A DNA stretch of 32,075 nt from an uncultured Bacteroides sp. (GCA_900542985.1 UQPQ01000032.1:1-32075); one strand, 5' to 3'. Shown: positions 9,107 through 18,000, counted from the first letter of the stretch. Made by a program: numbers and translations. Notes: a model not told the origin generated them from the sequence alone.

Positions 9107-9793
9107 TCAAATATCTTTAATTTTCAATACATTGTATGAAATGTGCTCATCGTACACATCACTATCGTCTACCCGCTTGATATAGTTTACCACACGGATG
9201 GTGACTGGAAGGATAATCACTTCGTACAATGTTTTCAGTACAACCTGTACCAACATCATTTTTCCTAATTCACTTACTGGCATTAACCCGCCGAATGCCA
9301 ACGGGAAGAAAATGATGGAATCGGCACTCTCGCCAGCCACTGTCGAAAGAATGGCACGCGCCGAAAAGTTCTTGCCATGCGAAGCTACCTTCATCCGGCT
9401 CATCACATAGGCATTGATAAACGAACCTACCAGAAATGCAGTCAGACTGGCTACTGCAATACGGGGAGCCATACCGAACACGAAGTTAAAACCTTCTTCG
9501 CCTTCCCAAAAAGGAGCAGCAGGCAAAGCCACGGCAATCTGTCCCATGGCTACCACCATGAAATTCATCAGAAAGCCCATCCAGATAATAAGACGTGCCT
9601 TTCTAAAGCCCCAGACCTCGGCTATGCAATCGTTGATAATGTAAGAAATAGGGAAAACAATCAGTCCCGCAGTTACAGAGATGGGACCTAACTGAACAAC
9701 TTTGGTCTCTAACAAATTGGCTGCCACCAGACAGACACAAAACACAATACCCAAGACCATGAAAGGTACTGATACGAGATTTTCTTTTTTCAT
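9107..9793 (-). CDS. yhhQ: Queuosine precursor transporter (YhhQ/VUT family)
   Basis: This 228-residue integral membrane protein has about six hydrophobic segments, starting with [20 protein letters not shown] near residue 10. Family hallmarks are [17 protein letters not shown] (about 47-63) and [15 protein letters not shown] (about 150-164). YhhQ-type proteins import deazaguanine bases such as preQ0 and preQ1. Being first in the unit with queC and queF agrees with salvage feeding the same pathway. It is preceded by a consensus promoter and a leader of about 78 nt with a riboswitch-like element (9796-9829), so expression is probably controlled by the pathway product. Confidence 0.93.
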   Translation of the reverse strand: MKKENLVSVPFMVLGIVFCVCLVAANLLETKVVQLGPISVTAGLIVFPISYIINDCIAEVWGFRKARLIIWMGFLMNFMVVAMGQIAVALPAAPFWEGEEGFNFVFGMAPRIAVASLTAFLVGSFINAYVMSRMKVASHGKNFSARAILSTVAGESADSIIFFPLAFGGLMPVSELGKMMLVQVVLKTLYEVIILPVTIRVVNYIKRVDDSDVYDEHISYNVLKIKDI

Positions 9794-9795
9794 CG

Positions 9796-9829
9796 CTCCT
9801 GTTTTTTACGTGGTGTTCTAGAATACACG
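9796..9829 (-). promoter_or_regulatory. Candidate preQ1-I riboswitch in the transporter leader
   Basis: The minus-strand RNA reads CGUG (9829-9826), loop UUCUAGAACAC, CACG (9812-9809), then UAAAAAAC and the Shine-Dalgarno AGGAG (9800-9796) just before the ATG at 9793. Stem CGUG/CACG, the loop UUCUAG-ACACC and the A-rich tail are hallmarks of the preQ1 class I pseudoknot as I know it. The loop UUCU could pair with AGGA of the Shine-Dalgarno with one wobble, so ligand binding would block translation. P1 is only 4 bp, shorter than the classical Bacillus aptamer. Context (queuosine transporter first in operon) supports it strongly. Confidence 0.72.
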
Positions 9830-9877
9830 GCCGCTATTCACGGCATCGTATGTAAATGTTCTCTTATTTTGTGGCTG

Positions 9878-9908
9878 CAAAGATACGAAAAGATGACCGG
9901 ATCACAAA
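9878..9908 (-). promoter_or_regulatory. Promoter of the queuosine operon
   Basis: TATCTTTG (9878-9885) is preceded by TTTG (9905-9908) with exactly 19 nt between, a full match to the Bacteroides primary sigma consensus. The start near 9871 gives a 78-nt leader that contains the riboswitch candidate. Confidence 0.85.
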
Positions 9909-9984
9909 ATATTGAAACTCTTTTCAAGTATTTTTTCCAAGAAGTCAGCCTCACAGGGATATTCCGAAATACAAATAAAAATAC

Positions 9985-9992
9985 TATTTTTG
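9985..9992 (+). promoter_or_regulatory. -7 element of the ferredoxin-nitroreductase operon
   Basis: TATTTTTG matches TAnnTTTG. The start near 9999 gives a leader of about 68 nt. This supports the ATG at 10067 over start codons lying upstream of the promoter. Confidence 0.5.
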
Positions 9993-10066
9993 CAAGAAAG
10001 AGTTTCTCTCTTTTACAGAGTGACCACTTATATTATCAATTGGAAATCTTTTATATTCGTAATGCA

Positions 10067-10924
10067 ATGACAAATATCCATATAAACCACGAGACCTGCA
10101 TCCGATGCAAGAAATGTGTACGGATTTGCCCTTCTGCACTGTTCACACTCAATGCAGAAAAACAGATTGAAGTATGTGCCGACAGTTGTATCGCATGCGG
10201 ACATTGTGTGGCGGTTTGCCCTACCAACTCCATCAGCCATTCAGAGTTTCCGGAAGACAAGGTACATAGCTTTGACCGTAGCCAACTTCCAAATGCCGAT
10301 CAGGTAGAACTTCTTATCAAATCCAGACGCTCCAACCGTGCTTTTTCTAAAGAAAGAATACCCGAAGAGTTGTTGCAGCGTATCGTGGAAGCGGCCCATC
10401 GTGCTCCTACTGCAACCAACGCACAGGAAGTGAAAATGGTGATGGTAACCAATCCTGAAGTACTGACAGCCATCAGCCGACTGACTATTGGTACTTTCAT
10501 GTCTATTGTAAACATAGTAGATAATCCGCTGGTCAAATGGATACTGAAACCTATGATGCCTTCCGGCTACCGCTATATACCGGTTTTCAGACAACTGAAT
10601 GATGAATTTGAAAAAGGAAACGACGGTATTCTGAGAGGAGCTACGGCTGCTATTTTCTTCTATACAGAAAAGAAAGCCCGGTTTGGATGTCAGGATTGCA
10701 ATCTGGCGTATCAGAATGCCTCTCTCATGGCTGAAGCAGAAGGAGTGGCTCACTTCTACACCGGATTCGTATGCAGTGCTGCCGGAATGGACAGACAAAA
10801 TAAAGTACAGAAGTTACTGGGGATTGAAGGAAAAATTCACGCCGGTATTGCACTGGGAATGCCCAGTTTCCGATTCGACAAGTACATCGATAAGAAAGAA
10901 GTATCGCTTATACGAATAGACTAA
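10067..10924 (+). CDS. Ferredoxin-nitroreductase fusion protein
   Basis: The protein has 285 residues from the ATG at 10067; the open frame continues upstream to 9869 but that part lies before the promoter. The N-terminus carries two [4Fe-4S] binding motifs: C11-x2-C14-x2-C17-x3-CP(21) and C41-x2-C44-x2-C47-x3-CP(51). A nitroreductase fold follows, with SRRSNRAFSKERIPEELL near 96-113 and AHRAPTATNAQ near 119-129, which are FMN-contacting motifs of the family. Such fusions pass electrons from ferredoxin-type clusters to an FMN that reduces nitro groups or quinones; the true substrate is unknown. It heads a run with corA 13 nt downstream and nth after that. Confidence 0.9.
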   Translation: MTNIHINHETCIRCKKCVRICPSALFTLNAEKQIEVCADSCIACGHCVAVCPTNSISHSEFPEDKVHSFDRSQLPNADQVELLIKSRRSNRAFSKERIPEELLQRIVEAAHRAPTATNAQEVKMVMVTNPEVLTAISRLTIGTFMSIVNIVDNPLVKWILKPMMPSGYRYIPVFRQLNDEFEKGNDGILRGATAAIFFYTEKKARFGCQDCNLAYQNASLMAEAEGVAHFYTGFVCSAAGMDRQNKVQKLLGIEGKIHAGIALGMPSFRFDKYIDKKEVSLIRID

Positions 10925-10937
10925 ATCCCTACCGGCC

Positions 10938-11987
10938 ATGACAAAAAACAACCTGCTCAGCGAAAAGCTGAACTATATAGGAGCAAGTGATACTCCTACC
11001 CACCTGCACCTATGCAGCTACAATGCAGAAGAAGTGCAAAGTTTTCAGGAGAACAATCTAGAAAAGATTATTCCATCGCTTAAAGAAGACCATATCAACT
11101 GGATTCAGGTACACGGACTGCAAAATACGGAAATGGTACATCAGATTTGCAGGCATTTCTGTATCGACTTTCTTACAATACAGGATATCTTGAACTCAAA
11201 ACATCTGACCAAGATAGAAGAACATGATACATATAATGTGGTTATCCTAAAACAGTTGCTGACAGCCGACAGTAAGGAGTTTGTGCCCCAACAACTTTGC
11301 ATTGTACAGGGAAAAGATTTTGTCCTCACTTTTACAGAAAGTGAAACCGATTTTTTTAACGAAATTCATACGGCACTGGAAAAGAATGTATTAAAGATAC
11401 GCAACCGACAATCGGATTTCCTTTTGAGTGTTATTCTGAACAGTGTCATGGCCAGTTTTATGTCCATCATCTCCGAAATGGAAGACCAGCTGGAAGATTT
11501 GGAAGAGTTGTTTTTGTCACCATTTCCATCTGCCGCAGACGCACAGCCGGGAATAGAAGAAATACAGCGATACCGTAAGAATTATCGCCTGATAAAAAAA
11601 TGTATTTTCCCTCTAAAAGAGCAAATGAGCAAGTTGCTCCATGAAGAGAACCAGTTGTTGCATAAAGTCAACCGACCTTTTTTCAACGATGTAAACGACC
11701 ATCTGCAATTCGTACTGCAAACCCTGGAAGGATGCCGGGATTTACTTTCCGCGATGGTAGACCTTTATCTGTCTAACAACGACCAGCGTATGAATGGCAT
11801 CATGAAGCAGTTGACGATTGTATCGACCATCTTCATTCCACTGACATTTCTGGCCGGAATCTGGGGAATGAATTTCCAGTGGATGCCCGAACTGGGATGG
11901 AAATACGGATATTTATTTGCCTGGATACTGATGCTGGCAGCAGGTACAGCCGTGTATTTTTACTTCAAGCATAAGAAATGGTACTAA
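10938..11987 (+). CDS. corA: CorA-type magnesium/divalent cation channel
   Basis: This 349-residue protein has a long acidic cytoplasmic N-terminal domain with predicted helices and two C-terminal membrane segments. The selectivity signature GMN is at residues 310-312 in LAGIWGMNFQWMPEL, between the segments TIVSTIFIPLTFLAGIW and YLFAWILMLAAGTAVYFYF. The lysine-rich end KHKKWY lies in the cytoplasm. Length and layout fit CorA, which admits Mg2+ (also Co2+ and Ni2+). It starts 13 nt after the ferredoxin-nitroreductase stop, so the two are probably cotranscribed. Confidence 0.94.
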   Translation: MTKNNLLSEKLNYIGASDTPTHLHLCSYNAEEVQSFQENNLEKIIPSLKEDHINWIQVHGLQNTEMVHQICRHFCIDFLTIQDILNSKHLTKIEEHDTYNVVILKQLLTADSKEFVPQQLCIVQGKDFVLTFTESETDFFNEIHTALEKNVLKIRNRQSDFLLSVILNSVMASFMSIISEMEDQLEDLEELFLSPFPSAADAQPGIEEIQRYRKNYRLIKKCIFPLKEQMSKLLHEENQLLHKVNRPFFNDVNDHLQFVLQTLEGCRDLLSAMVDLYLSNNDQRMNGIMKQLTIVSTIFIPLTFLAGIWGMNFQWMPELGWKYGYLFAWILMLAAGTAVYFYFKHKKWY

Positions 11988-12015
11988 ATCACTACTAAAT
12001 GAAGCCCGATAATTT

Positions 12016-12666
12016 ATGAGAAAACAAGAACTTTACAATAAAGTCATAGAATATTTCCAAGCCACTATGCCGGTAGCAGAAACCGAATTGCATTACAGCA
12101 ATCCGTTTGAACTGCTGATAGCCGTAATACTGAGTGCACAGTGTACAGACAAGCGTGTAAATATGATTACCCCTCCCCTGTTCCGCGATTTTCCTACCCC
12201 CGAATCACTGGCAGCCAGCACACCGGAGGTTATATTCGAGTATATACGCAGTGTGAGCTATCCCAACAACAAAGCCAAACATCTGGTGGGAATGGCACAA
12301 ATGCTGGTGAAGGATTTTCAGAGTGAGGTGCCCGATACACTGGAACAGCTCATCAAACTGCCGGGAGTGGGCCGGAAAACAGCCAATGTGATTCAGAGTG
12401 TGGTATTCAACAAGGCCACCATGGCAGTAGATACGCATGTGTTTCGTGTAAGCCATCGCATCGGACTTGTTCCCAAGACCTGTACAACTCCGCTGGCTAC
12501 GGAAAAACATCTGGTAAAACACATCCCCGAAGCACTGATTCCTACAGCACATCATTGGCTCATTCTGCACGGACGTTACGTGTGTACGGCCCGTTCTCCC
12601 AAATGCAGCGAATGTGGTCTAAACGGATTGTGCAAAGAGTCACTGAAAATAAAACCGGGCATATAA
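12016..12666 (+). CDS. nth: Endonuclease III (DNA glycosylase/AP lyase)
   Basis: Nth removes oxidised pyrimidines and cleaves the AP site in base excision repair. The protein has 216 residues. The helix-hairpin-helix is LPGVGRKTA (115-123) with catalytic Lys121, and the catalytic aspartate is Asp139 in AVDTHVFRVSHRIG. The C-terminal [4Fe-4S] cluster uses Cys190, Cys197, Cys200 and Cys206 with the canonical C-x6-C-x2-C-x5-C spacing. It lies 28 nt after corA on the same strand. A repeat element (12705-12790) lies between its stop and the convergent hydrolase gene. Confidence 0.97.
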   Translation: MRKQELYNKVIEYFQATMPVAETELHYSNPFELLIAVILSAQCTDKRVNMITPPLFRDFPTPESLAASTPEVIFEYIRSVSYPNNKAKHLVGMAQMLVKDFQSEVPDTLEQLIKLPGVGRKTANVIQSVVFNKATMAVDTHVFRVSHRIGLVPKTCTTPLATEKHLVKHIPEALIPTAHHWLILHGRYVCTARSPKCSECGLNGLCKESLKIKPGI

Positions 12667-12704
12667 ATACACGGACAATACATTGCCCGAGACTTGAAAC
12701 AAAC

Positions 12705-12790
12705 TGTAGCCGACGTCGTCGATTACAAAAACGGCGATGTCGGCTATACAGCCAACGCCGTCGGCTCGACAAACGGCGACGCCGATTATA
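12705..12790. repeat. Four-unit GC-rich repeat element, copy A
   Basis: Four consecutive units of 21, 23, 21 and 21 bp (12705-12725, 12726-12748, 12749-12769, 12770-12790) share the frame 'CA..CGnCG..(G)CC..TA'. Unit 4 matches unit 4 of copy B (28034-28054) at 18 of 21 positions and unit 3 matches at 16 of 21. Units 1 and 2 form an imperfect hairpin with TAGCCGAC (12707-12714) and GTCGGCTA (12739-12746). It is GC-rich compared with its surroundings and lies between convergent genes (nth and the hydrolase). Confidence 0.85.
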
Positions 12791-12852
12791 TCGTATTACG
12801 GCTTATAAAAAAGGAATCAACCTTATACAAGGGATTATAAAGCTAATTAAAA

Positions 12853-13629
12853 TCAAAGAGAAATCACCTGATTATCGTAGGTAAGATGTACATGAGAAGG
12901 CAAGGTTGCCTCTACAACCTGATGCAACCCCAGATGATGGCTCATGTGAATAAAATAAGTTTCTTTGGGTGCAATTCTTTCCACCTGCTGAAGTGCCTGT
13001 TTCAAAGACTGATGAGTAGGATGTTCTTCTATACGCAGCGCATTGATAATCAGACAATCCAAATTTTCCAACAACGGATACGACTCTTCGGGCATAGAAA
13101 GCATATCGGTTATCCAGGCCATTTTCCCGATACGATAGCCTAATATGGGAAGTTTACCGTGCATCACGCGGATAGGTATCACCTCTACCACAGCACTTTC
13201 GGAAGCCTCAACCCGAAAAGGAATTCCCGGAGAGACACGCTGTAAGGCTATACGAGGCACACCTGGGTACAGTTTTTCTGTAAAACAATAAGGCATCCGT
13301 GCCTGTAATCGGTCGGCTACATAATCTTCGGCATACACAGAAACATCACCAAAATAACAGAAAGGACGCAAGTCATCCAATCCTCCTACATGGTCGTAGT
13401 GTTCATGAGAAATAAGTACCCCATGTATTGCTTGAAAATCTTTCAGACGAAGACATTGTTGACGGAAATCGGGACCACAGTCTATCAGAATACGCACTCC
13501 ATTTGTTTCTACCAGCCCCGAACAGCGCAACCGGTTGTCCCGTGGATCGGTACTGGTACAGACTTCACACGTACAGCCTACCTGAGGCACTCCTGTAGAG
13601 GTTCCACTGCCCAATATTGTAATCTTCAT
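12853..13629 (-). CDS. Metallo-beta-lactamase-fold hydrolase (PhnP-like phosphodiesterase family)
   Basis: The protein has 258 residues; I chose the ATG at 13629 because it starts the family motif MKITILGSGTSTGVPQVGC. The metal-binding motif HEHYDH is at residues 75-80, followed by GGLDDLR. The early cysteine pattern CTCEVC resembles the extra zinc site of PhnP (phosphoribosyl cyclic phosphodiesterase). The next ligands are likely in ITDMLS and the C-terminal YFIHMSHHLG. The substrate is not known: cyclic phosphodiester, as in PhnP, is the best guess. No phosphonate genes accompany it. It lies 13 nt after murB and ends the operon. Confidence 0.85.
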   Translation of the reverse strand: MKITILGSGTSTGVPQVGCTCEVCTSTDPRDNRLRCSGLVETNGVRILIDCGPDFRQQCLRLKDFQAIHGVLISHEHYDHVGGLDDLRPFCYFGDVSVYAEDYVADRLQARMPYCFTEKLYPGVPRIALQRVSPGIPFRVEASESAVVEVIPIRVMHGKLPILGYRIGKMAWITDMLSMPEESYPLLENLDCLIINALRIEEHPTHQSLKQALQQVERIAPKETYFIHMSHHLGLHQVVEATLPSHVHLTYDNQVISL

Positions 13630-13642
13630 CTTGATTCTGTTT

Positions 13643-14656
13643 TTAAATAAAATTGACTTCCGGATGGATGGTGATACCAAATTTTTCTTTCACCGAATCG
13701 ACAATGGCTTGTGAGAGACGGATTACTTCGCATCCGGTCGCTCCTCCGCAATTGACCAGGACCAACGCCTGCTTGCTGTGTACACCGGCACGTCCCATCG
13801 TCTTTCCTTTCCATCCACAACGGTCTATGAGCCATCCGGCAGGTACTTTTACCCAACCTTCTGCAGCAGGGTAAGAAGGCAAATCGGGATAACTCCGCTT
13901 CAACTCCTCAAACTGAGAAACAGGAATGATGGGATTCATAAAGAAACTGCCTGCATTTCCCATCACCTTAGGATCGGGCAGTTTTGCTGTACGGATACGG
14001 ATAATCACACGGCGAAGTTGTTCAAGGCTTAATTCACCCTGTTCCTTTTCCAGCTCGGCACGTATGTTTCCATACTCCAAATGATATACAGGCTGTTTAC
14101 TCAGACGATAAGTGACATGTGTCACAATATACTGTCCTTTCAGCTCTTTCTTGAAAATGCTGTCACGATAGGCATACCGGCATTCTTCGTTTGTAAAATG
14201 ACGGATACTGCCATCGGCTACTGCTACTGTATCGACTTCTACAATCAGGTCTTTTGCCTCAACTCCATACGCACCGATATTCTGCACAGCAGATGCTCCT
14301 ACCTCACCGGGAATATGCGAAAGATTCTCTGCGCCATACCATCCCTTCGATACGGTATATGCCACAAAATCATCCCATACCACTCCGGCTCCTACACAAA
14401 TATCCACCTCTGTTTCAGTTTCCTTTACTATGTAGTAGTCTTTTATGGCTGAATGCAGCACTACTCCCTTATAGTCTTGAGTGAACAAAAGATTGCTGCC
14501 TCCACCTATATGAAGTAAAGATGAAAGCTCCTCTTTGTTGTCTCTCAGGAAAGCTATCAGTTCGGCCACCGATGTATATTCAACAAAACGGGCAGCCTGT
14601 ACATCCATACCAAATGTATTGTGCGGAAGCAAAGAGTAATTGTATAAGTCTTTCAT
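13643..14656 (-). CDS. murB: UDP-N-acetylenolpyruvoylglucosamine reductase MurB
   Basis: MurB uses FAD and NADPH to reduce the enolpyruvyl group to UDP-N-acetylmuramate in peptidoglycan precursor synthesis. The protein has 337 residues, the long (type I) class. FAD-binding hallmarks are [11 protein letters not shown] (about 49-59), [13 protein letters not shown] and [20 protein letters not shown]. The substrate and catalytic region contains [10 protein letters not shown] (with the catalytic Ser) and [13 protein letters not shown]. Neighbours are the DUF4348 lipoprotein 6 nt upstream and the hydrolase downstream, so one transcript is likely. Confidence 0.97.
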   Translation of the reverse strand: MKDLYNYSLLPHNTFGMDVQAARFVEYTSVAELIAFLRDNKEELSSLLHIGGGSNLLFTQDYKGVVLHSAIKDYYIVKETETEVDICVGAGVVWDDFVAYTVSKGWYGAENLSHIPGEVGASAVQNIGAYGVEAKDLIVEVDTVAVADGSIRHFTNEECRYAYRDSIFKKELKGQYIVTHVTYRLSKQPVYHLEYGNIRAELEKEQGELSLEQLRRVIIRIRTAKLPDPKVMGNAGSFFMNPIIPVSQFEELKRSYPDLPSYPAAEGWVKVPAGWLIDRCGWKGKTMGRAGVHSKQALVLVNCGGATGCEVIRLSQAIVDSVKEKFGITIHPEVNFI

Positions 14657-14662
14657 GGGTTT

Positions 14663-15526
14663 TTAATCGCTTAAGTCTTCAAATTTCATCAACTTCCAGA
14701 TACCGTTACGACGCTCAAAATACAACACATTGCTGAAACCGTTTCCGAACCCTTTAAATTCTACAATTTTAGTTTCCGACTCCATTGTTTCTTTCTGTCC
14801 GTAACGCACATTGGTCAGTTTATCCTTCATCATAGGAGGACGGAAAGCAAACCATTGTCCCTCATCCAAAGTCGTTTCCAAAATCTGAAACTCATCCTCA
14901 GGATCGGCAGTCACAAACAGCAAGGGCTTATGCAGCCGCTCTCGCTGAAACACAGAATCGCTGGCAAAATGTTCGTAAAAAGAAAGGAAATCTTCTCCTT
15001 TGCTATCATCTCTTACGACTTGCTCCAGGTTCATGGCTTCCAGAAACCAACGGTCATTTTCGCGTTCAAAATAATATCGCTTTACTTTTTTCTTGTTCAA
15101 ATAAATCCAGTCTACCTGTACGCTATGTACACTGGTATCCTTTTCCATTTCCATCTCTTCTTCATTATCGAACAAAACAGTATAAGCGGTCTGCCGACTG
15201 AACAATGCATCGTATTTCCAATCTTGTTTCGAAGATCGTATTACTTCTTTACCTTTATAATAGGAAATAGGGAAAATAATACGTGAGCGCTGGAATTCTT
15301 CATCCGACGCAAAATTGTAGAAAAAATCGGCAAAACTTTCATCAGCAGTCACCGGAACCTGGTCGTCTATTACAACCCCCGTATCTGCATACATTGTCTG
15401 ATCCGTCCCCTGTTGAAGCGAATCAATTTCTTTTGTTAATGACTCGAAGGGATCTATATTCTTTTTACCTCCTCCGCAAGAAGCCATAAGCGCAAGCAAA
15501 CAGCATCCAAAAGTTATTTTTTTCAT
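14663..15526 (-). CDS. DUF4348-type lipoprotein
   Basis: The protein has 287 residues. The start at 15526 gives the lipoprotein signal MKKITFGCCLLALMASC with lipobox Cys17; the longer frame (15574) begins upstream of the predicted transcript start, so it is unlikely. The mature part contains two similar segments near 'ESFADFFYNFASDEEFQRSR' and 'DFLSFYEHFASDSVFQRER', so an internal repeat is likely. This pattern is known to me from DUF4348 in Bacteroides, of unknown function. It precedes murB by 6 nt, which suggests coregulation with envelope growth. No catalytic residues can be assigned. Confidence 0.8.
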   Translation of the reverse strand: MKKITFGCCLLALMASCGGGKKNIDPFESLTKEIDSLQQGTDQTMYADTGVVIDDQVPVTADESFADFFYNFASDEEFQRSRIIFPISYYKGKEVIRSSKQDWKYDALFSRQTAYTVLFDNEEEMEMEKDTSVHSVQVDWIYLNKKKVKRYYFERENDRWFLEAMNLEQVVRDDSKGEDFLSFYEHFASDSVFQRERLHKPLLFVTADPEDEFQILETTLDEGQWFAFRPPMMKDKLTNVRYGQKETMESETKIVEFKGFGNGFSNVLYFERRNGIWKLMKFEDLSD

Positions 15527-15549
15527 CTTATCCTCTGAAAAATCGGCTA

Positions 15550-15557
15550 CAAAAGTA
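15550..15557 (-). promoter_or_regulatory. -7 element of the DUF4348-murB operon
   Basis: TACTTTTG on the minus strand matches TAnnTTTG. The predicted start near 15543 gives a leader of about 17 nt before the ATG at 15526 and rules against the upstream start at 15574. TTGG lies near the expected -33 position. Confidence 0.55.
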
Positions 15558-15641
15558 CCTATTTTTTCTTTCATTCGACCAATTTTAAGGAGGAGTTTTT
15601 CTTTTTATACGATGAAAAGAAAAAATTTCAGTTTAAATAAT

Positions 15642-15649
15642 TACCTTTG
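15642..15649 (+). promoter_or_regulatory. -7 element of pheS
   Basis: TACCTTTG matches TAnnTTTG exactly. The start near 15656 leaves a leader of about 23 nt. No TTTG occurs 19 nt upstream. Confidence 0.6.
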
Positions 15650-15678
15650 CGCTTACGAAAATAAAGTTTAAAAAGAAT

Positions 15679-16698
15679 ATGTTAGCAAAAATAGAGCAGT
15701 TACTTCAAGAAATAGAAGGTGTAACAGCCAACAACGCTGAAGAGTTGGAAGCTTTACGTATCAAATACTTAAGTAAAAAAGGAGCTATCAATGCTTTGAT
15801 GGCCGATTTCCGTAATGTACCTGCCGAACAGAAGAAGGAAGTAGGTATGAAGTTGAACGAACTGAAAAACCGTGCACAGGAACGCATTGCAGCACTGAAA
15901 GAGGTTTTCGAAAACCAGGATAATGGTGCAGCAGAACTCGACCTTACACGTACAGCCTATCCTGTAGATCTGGGTACACGTCATCCGCTGAGTATTGTAC
16001 GTAACGAAATCATCAGCATCTTCAACCGTCTGGGATTCACTATTGCCGATGGACCTGAAGTGGAAGACGACTGGCATGTATTCTCTTCCATGAACTTTGC
16101 AGAAGACCATCCGGCACGCGATATGCAGGATACATTCTTCATTGAAAGCCATCCGGACATTATCCTCCGTACACACACTTCGTCTGTACAGAGCCGTGTA
16201 ATGGAAACTTCCAAACCTCCTATCCGCGTCATCTGTCCGGGACGTGTATACCGTAACGAGGCTATCAGCTACCGTGCACACTGCTTCTTCCACCAGGTAG
16301 AAGGTTTGTACATCGACAAGAATGTATCGTTTACCGACTTGAAGCAAGTATTGCTCCAGTTTGCTCAGGAAATGTTTGGTCCTCAAACTAAAATCCGTCT
16401 ACGTCCGTCGTATTTCCCATTTACAGAACCTAGTGCCGAAATGGATATCAGCTGCGACATCTGCGGTGGCGAAGGCTGTCCGTTCTGTAAATATACAGGA
16501 TGGGTAGAAATTCTGGGATGTGGTATGGTAGACCCTGCTGTACTTGAAGCTAACGGTATAGACAGCAAGGAATATACCGGCTATGCATTCGGTATGGGAG
16601 TTGAACGTATTGCTAACTTGAAATACAAGGTGAAAGACTTGCGTATGTTCTCTGAAAACGACACTCGATTCCTGGAAGAGTTCGAAGCGGCAAATTAA
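15679..16698 (+). CDS. pheS: Phenylalanine-tRNA ligase alpha subunit
   Basis: PheS forms the catalytic alpha half of the (alpha-beta)2 ligase that charges tRNA-Phe. The protein has 339 residues. An N-terminal coiled coil (about 1-85) contacts tRNA. Class II motif 2 is in CPGRVYRNEAISYRAHCFFH (about 190-210), and motif 3 is GMGVERIANLKYKVKDLR. The insertion CDICGGEGCPFCKYTGW (about 257-273) contains four cysteines in C-x2-C-x4-C-x2-C, probably a zinc knuckle of the kind seen in many non-proteobacterial PheS proteins. pheT is not adjacent downstream, so the two subunit genes are separated. A strong terminator follows. Confidence 0.97.
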   Translation: MLAKIEQLLQEIEGVTANNAEELEALRIKYLSKKGAINALMADFRNVPAEQKKEVGMKLNELKNRAQERIAALKEVFENQDNGAAELDLTRTAYPVDLGTRHPLSIVRNEIISIFNRLGFTIADGPEVEDDWHVFSSMNFAEDHPARDMQDTFFIESHPDIILRTHTSSVQSRVMETSKPPIRVICPGRVYRNEAISYRAHCFFHQVEGLYIDKNVSFTDLKQVLLQFAQEMFGPQTKIRLRPSYFPFTEPSAEMDISCDICGGEGCPFCKYTGWVEILGCGMVDPAVLEANGIDSKEYTGYAFGMGVERIANLKYKVKDLRMFSENDTRFLEEFEAAN

Positions 16699-16729
16699 TA
16701 AGCCTATCTCACTATATTTATTTTACTCC

Positions 16730-16775
16730 AAAGGTAAGAGTATGTTTCCTTTTTCTGACATACTCTTACCTTTTT
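16730..16775 (+). terminator. Intrinsic terminator of pheS
   Basis: A perfect 15-bp stem is formed by AAAGGTAAGAGTATG (16730-16744) and its complement (16759-16773), with a 14-nt loop and a T-rich tail. It lies between pheS and the MFS gene. Confidence 0.85.
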
Positions 16776-16800
16776 CTTATTCACTTTCAATGCATGTACT

Positions 16801-18000
16801 ATGCCTAAGGAACGTTTGGTTACCCCTAGCTACTGCTTTATTTTAGCGGCCAATTTTCTTCTTTACTTCGGATTCTGGTTGCTTACACCGATTCTTCCTT
16901 TCTACTTGTCGGAGGTATTTCAAGCTTCAAATACAGCTATTGGATTTGTATTGTCCTGCTACACCATTTCCTCCTTATGCATCCGGCCATTTTCCGGCTA
17001 TCTGCTGGATACCTTTGCCAGAAAACCTCTGTATCTGTTTGCCTATTTCATTTTTATGATGATATTTGCCGGATACATGATAGCAGGATTACTTACCCTA
17101 TTTATCATTTTCCGTATCGTACATGGAGTATCTTTCGGAATGGTTACGGTAGGAGGTAATACAATAGTCATCGACATTATGCCTTCTTCACGCAGAGGGG
17201 AAGGTTTGGGGTATTACGGACTGGCTAACAATCTGGCAATGTCTATAGGTCCTATGATCGGATTGTTTCTACATAATGCAGGAGTATCTTATATCACTAT
17301 CTTTTCTTATTCGCTGGGTGCATGTATATTGGGGTTTCTATGTGCAAGTTTAGTGAAGACACCATATAAGCCACCGGTTAAAAGAGAGCCTATTTCACTC
17401 GACCGGTTTATACTTATCAAGGGACTGCCTGCCGGCCTCAGTCTTCTGTTGCTTTCTATTCCTTACGGAATGACCACCAACTATGTAGCCATGTATGCCC
17501 AGCAAATCGGAATTACAGCCGAAACCGGATTTTTCTTTACTTTAATGGCTGTTGGAATGGCTGTCAGCCGACTGTTCAGCGGCCGCCTGGTCGACAAAGG
17601 GAAAATCACCCAAGTGATTCATGCCGGCTTATATTTAGTCTGCCTGTGTTATTTCAGTCTGACAGCTTGCGGATGGCTGATAGAATGGAACAAGACGTTT
17701 GTCACCATTCTCTTCTTTTTGATTTCCCTGCTATTGGGTATCGGCTTTGGAGTTATGTTTCCGGCATACAATACTGTATTTGTCAATCTGGCTCCCAACA
17801 ATCAGCGGGGAACTGCAACCAGTACATATCTTACTTCATGGGACGTAGGACTTGGAATCGGAATGTTGACTGGAGGATATATTGCCGAAATAGCCAGTTT
17901 CCGGATGGCTTATTTATTTGGAGCTATGCTGACTGTGGTGTCTCTTTTCTACTTCCAGTTCAAGGCTGCCCCACATTTCCACAAAAACAGACTCCGGTAA
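16801..18000 (+). CDS. MFS transporter
   Basis: This 399-residue protein has about twelve hydrophobic segments, with the first at about residues 10-30 (YCFILAANFLLYFGFWLLTP). The motif A-like loop between segments 2 and 3 is GYLLDTFARKPLYLF (about 65-79). The later GRLVDKGK loop (about 260-268) is the corresponding element in the second half. It looks like a 12-segment drug/sugar-type exporter of the YfcJ/AraJ-like group; the substrate cannot be told. It follows the pheS terminator, but I found no convincing -7 element, so it may depend on read-through. Its stop is 2 nt from the convergent gene. Confidence 0.88.
   Translation: MPKERLVTPSYCFILAANFLLYFGFWLLTPILPFYLSEVFQASNTAIGFVLSCYTISSLCIRPFSGYLLDTFARKPLYLFAYFIFMMIFAGYMIAGLLTLFIIFRIVHGVSFGMVTVGGNTIVIDIMPSSRRGEGLGYYGLANNLAMSIGPMIGLFLHNAGVSYITIFSYSLGACILGFLCASLVKTPYKPPVKREPISLDRFILIKGLPAGLSLLLLSIPYGMTTNYVAMYAQQIGITAETGFFFTLMAVGMAVSRLFSGRLVDKGKITQVIHAGLYLVCLCYFSLTACGWLIEWNKTFVTILFFLISLLLGIGFGVMFPAYNTVFVNLAPNNQRGTATSTYLTSWDVGLGIGMLTGGYIAEIASFRMAYLFGAMLTVVSLFYFQFKAAPHFHKNRLR

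Noticed and set aside
9869..10066. Long N-terminal extension of the ferredoxin-nitroreductase
   Set aside because: A -7 element lies inside it (9985-9992) and the extension has no family similarity; the ATG at 10067 starts directly before the ferredoxin motif.
12555..12884. Plus-strand reading frame over repeat copy A giving Arg-rich SRRRRL-type repeats
   Set aside because: The apparent protein arises from translating the 21-bp GC-rich repeat; it overlaps the end of nth and has no start context or family.
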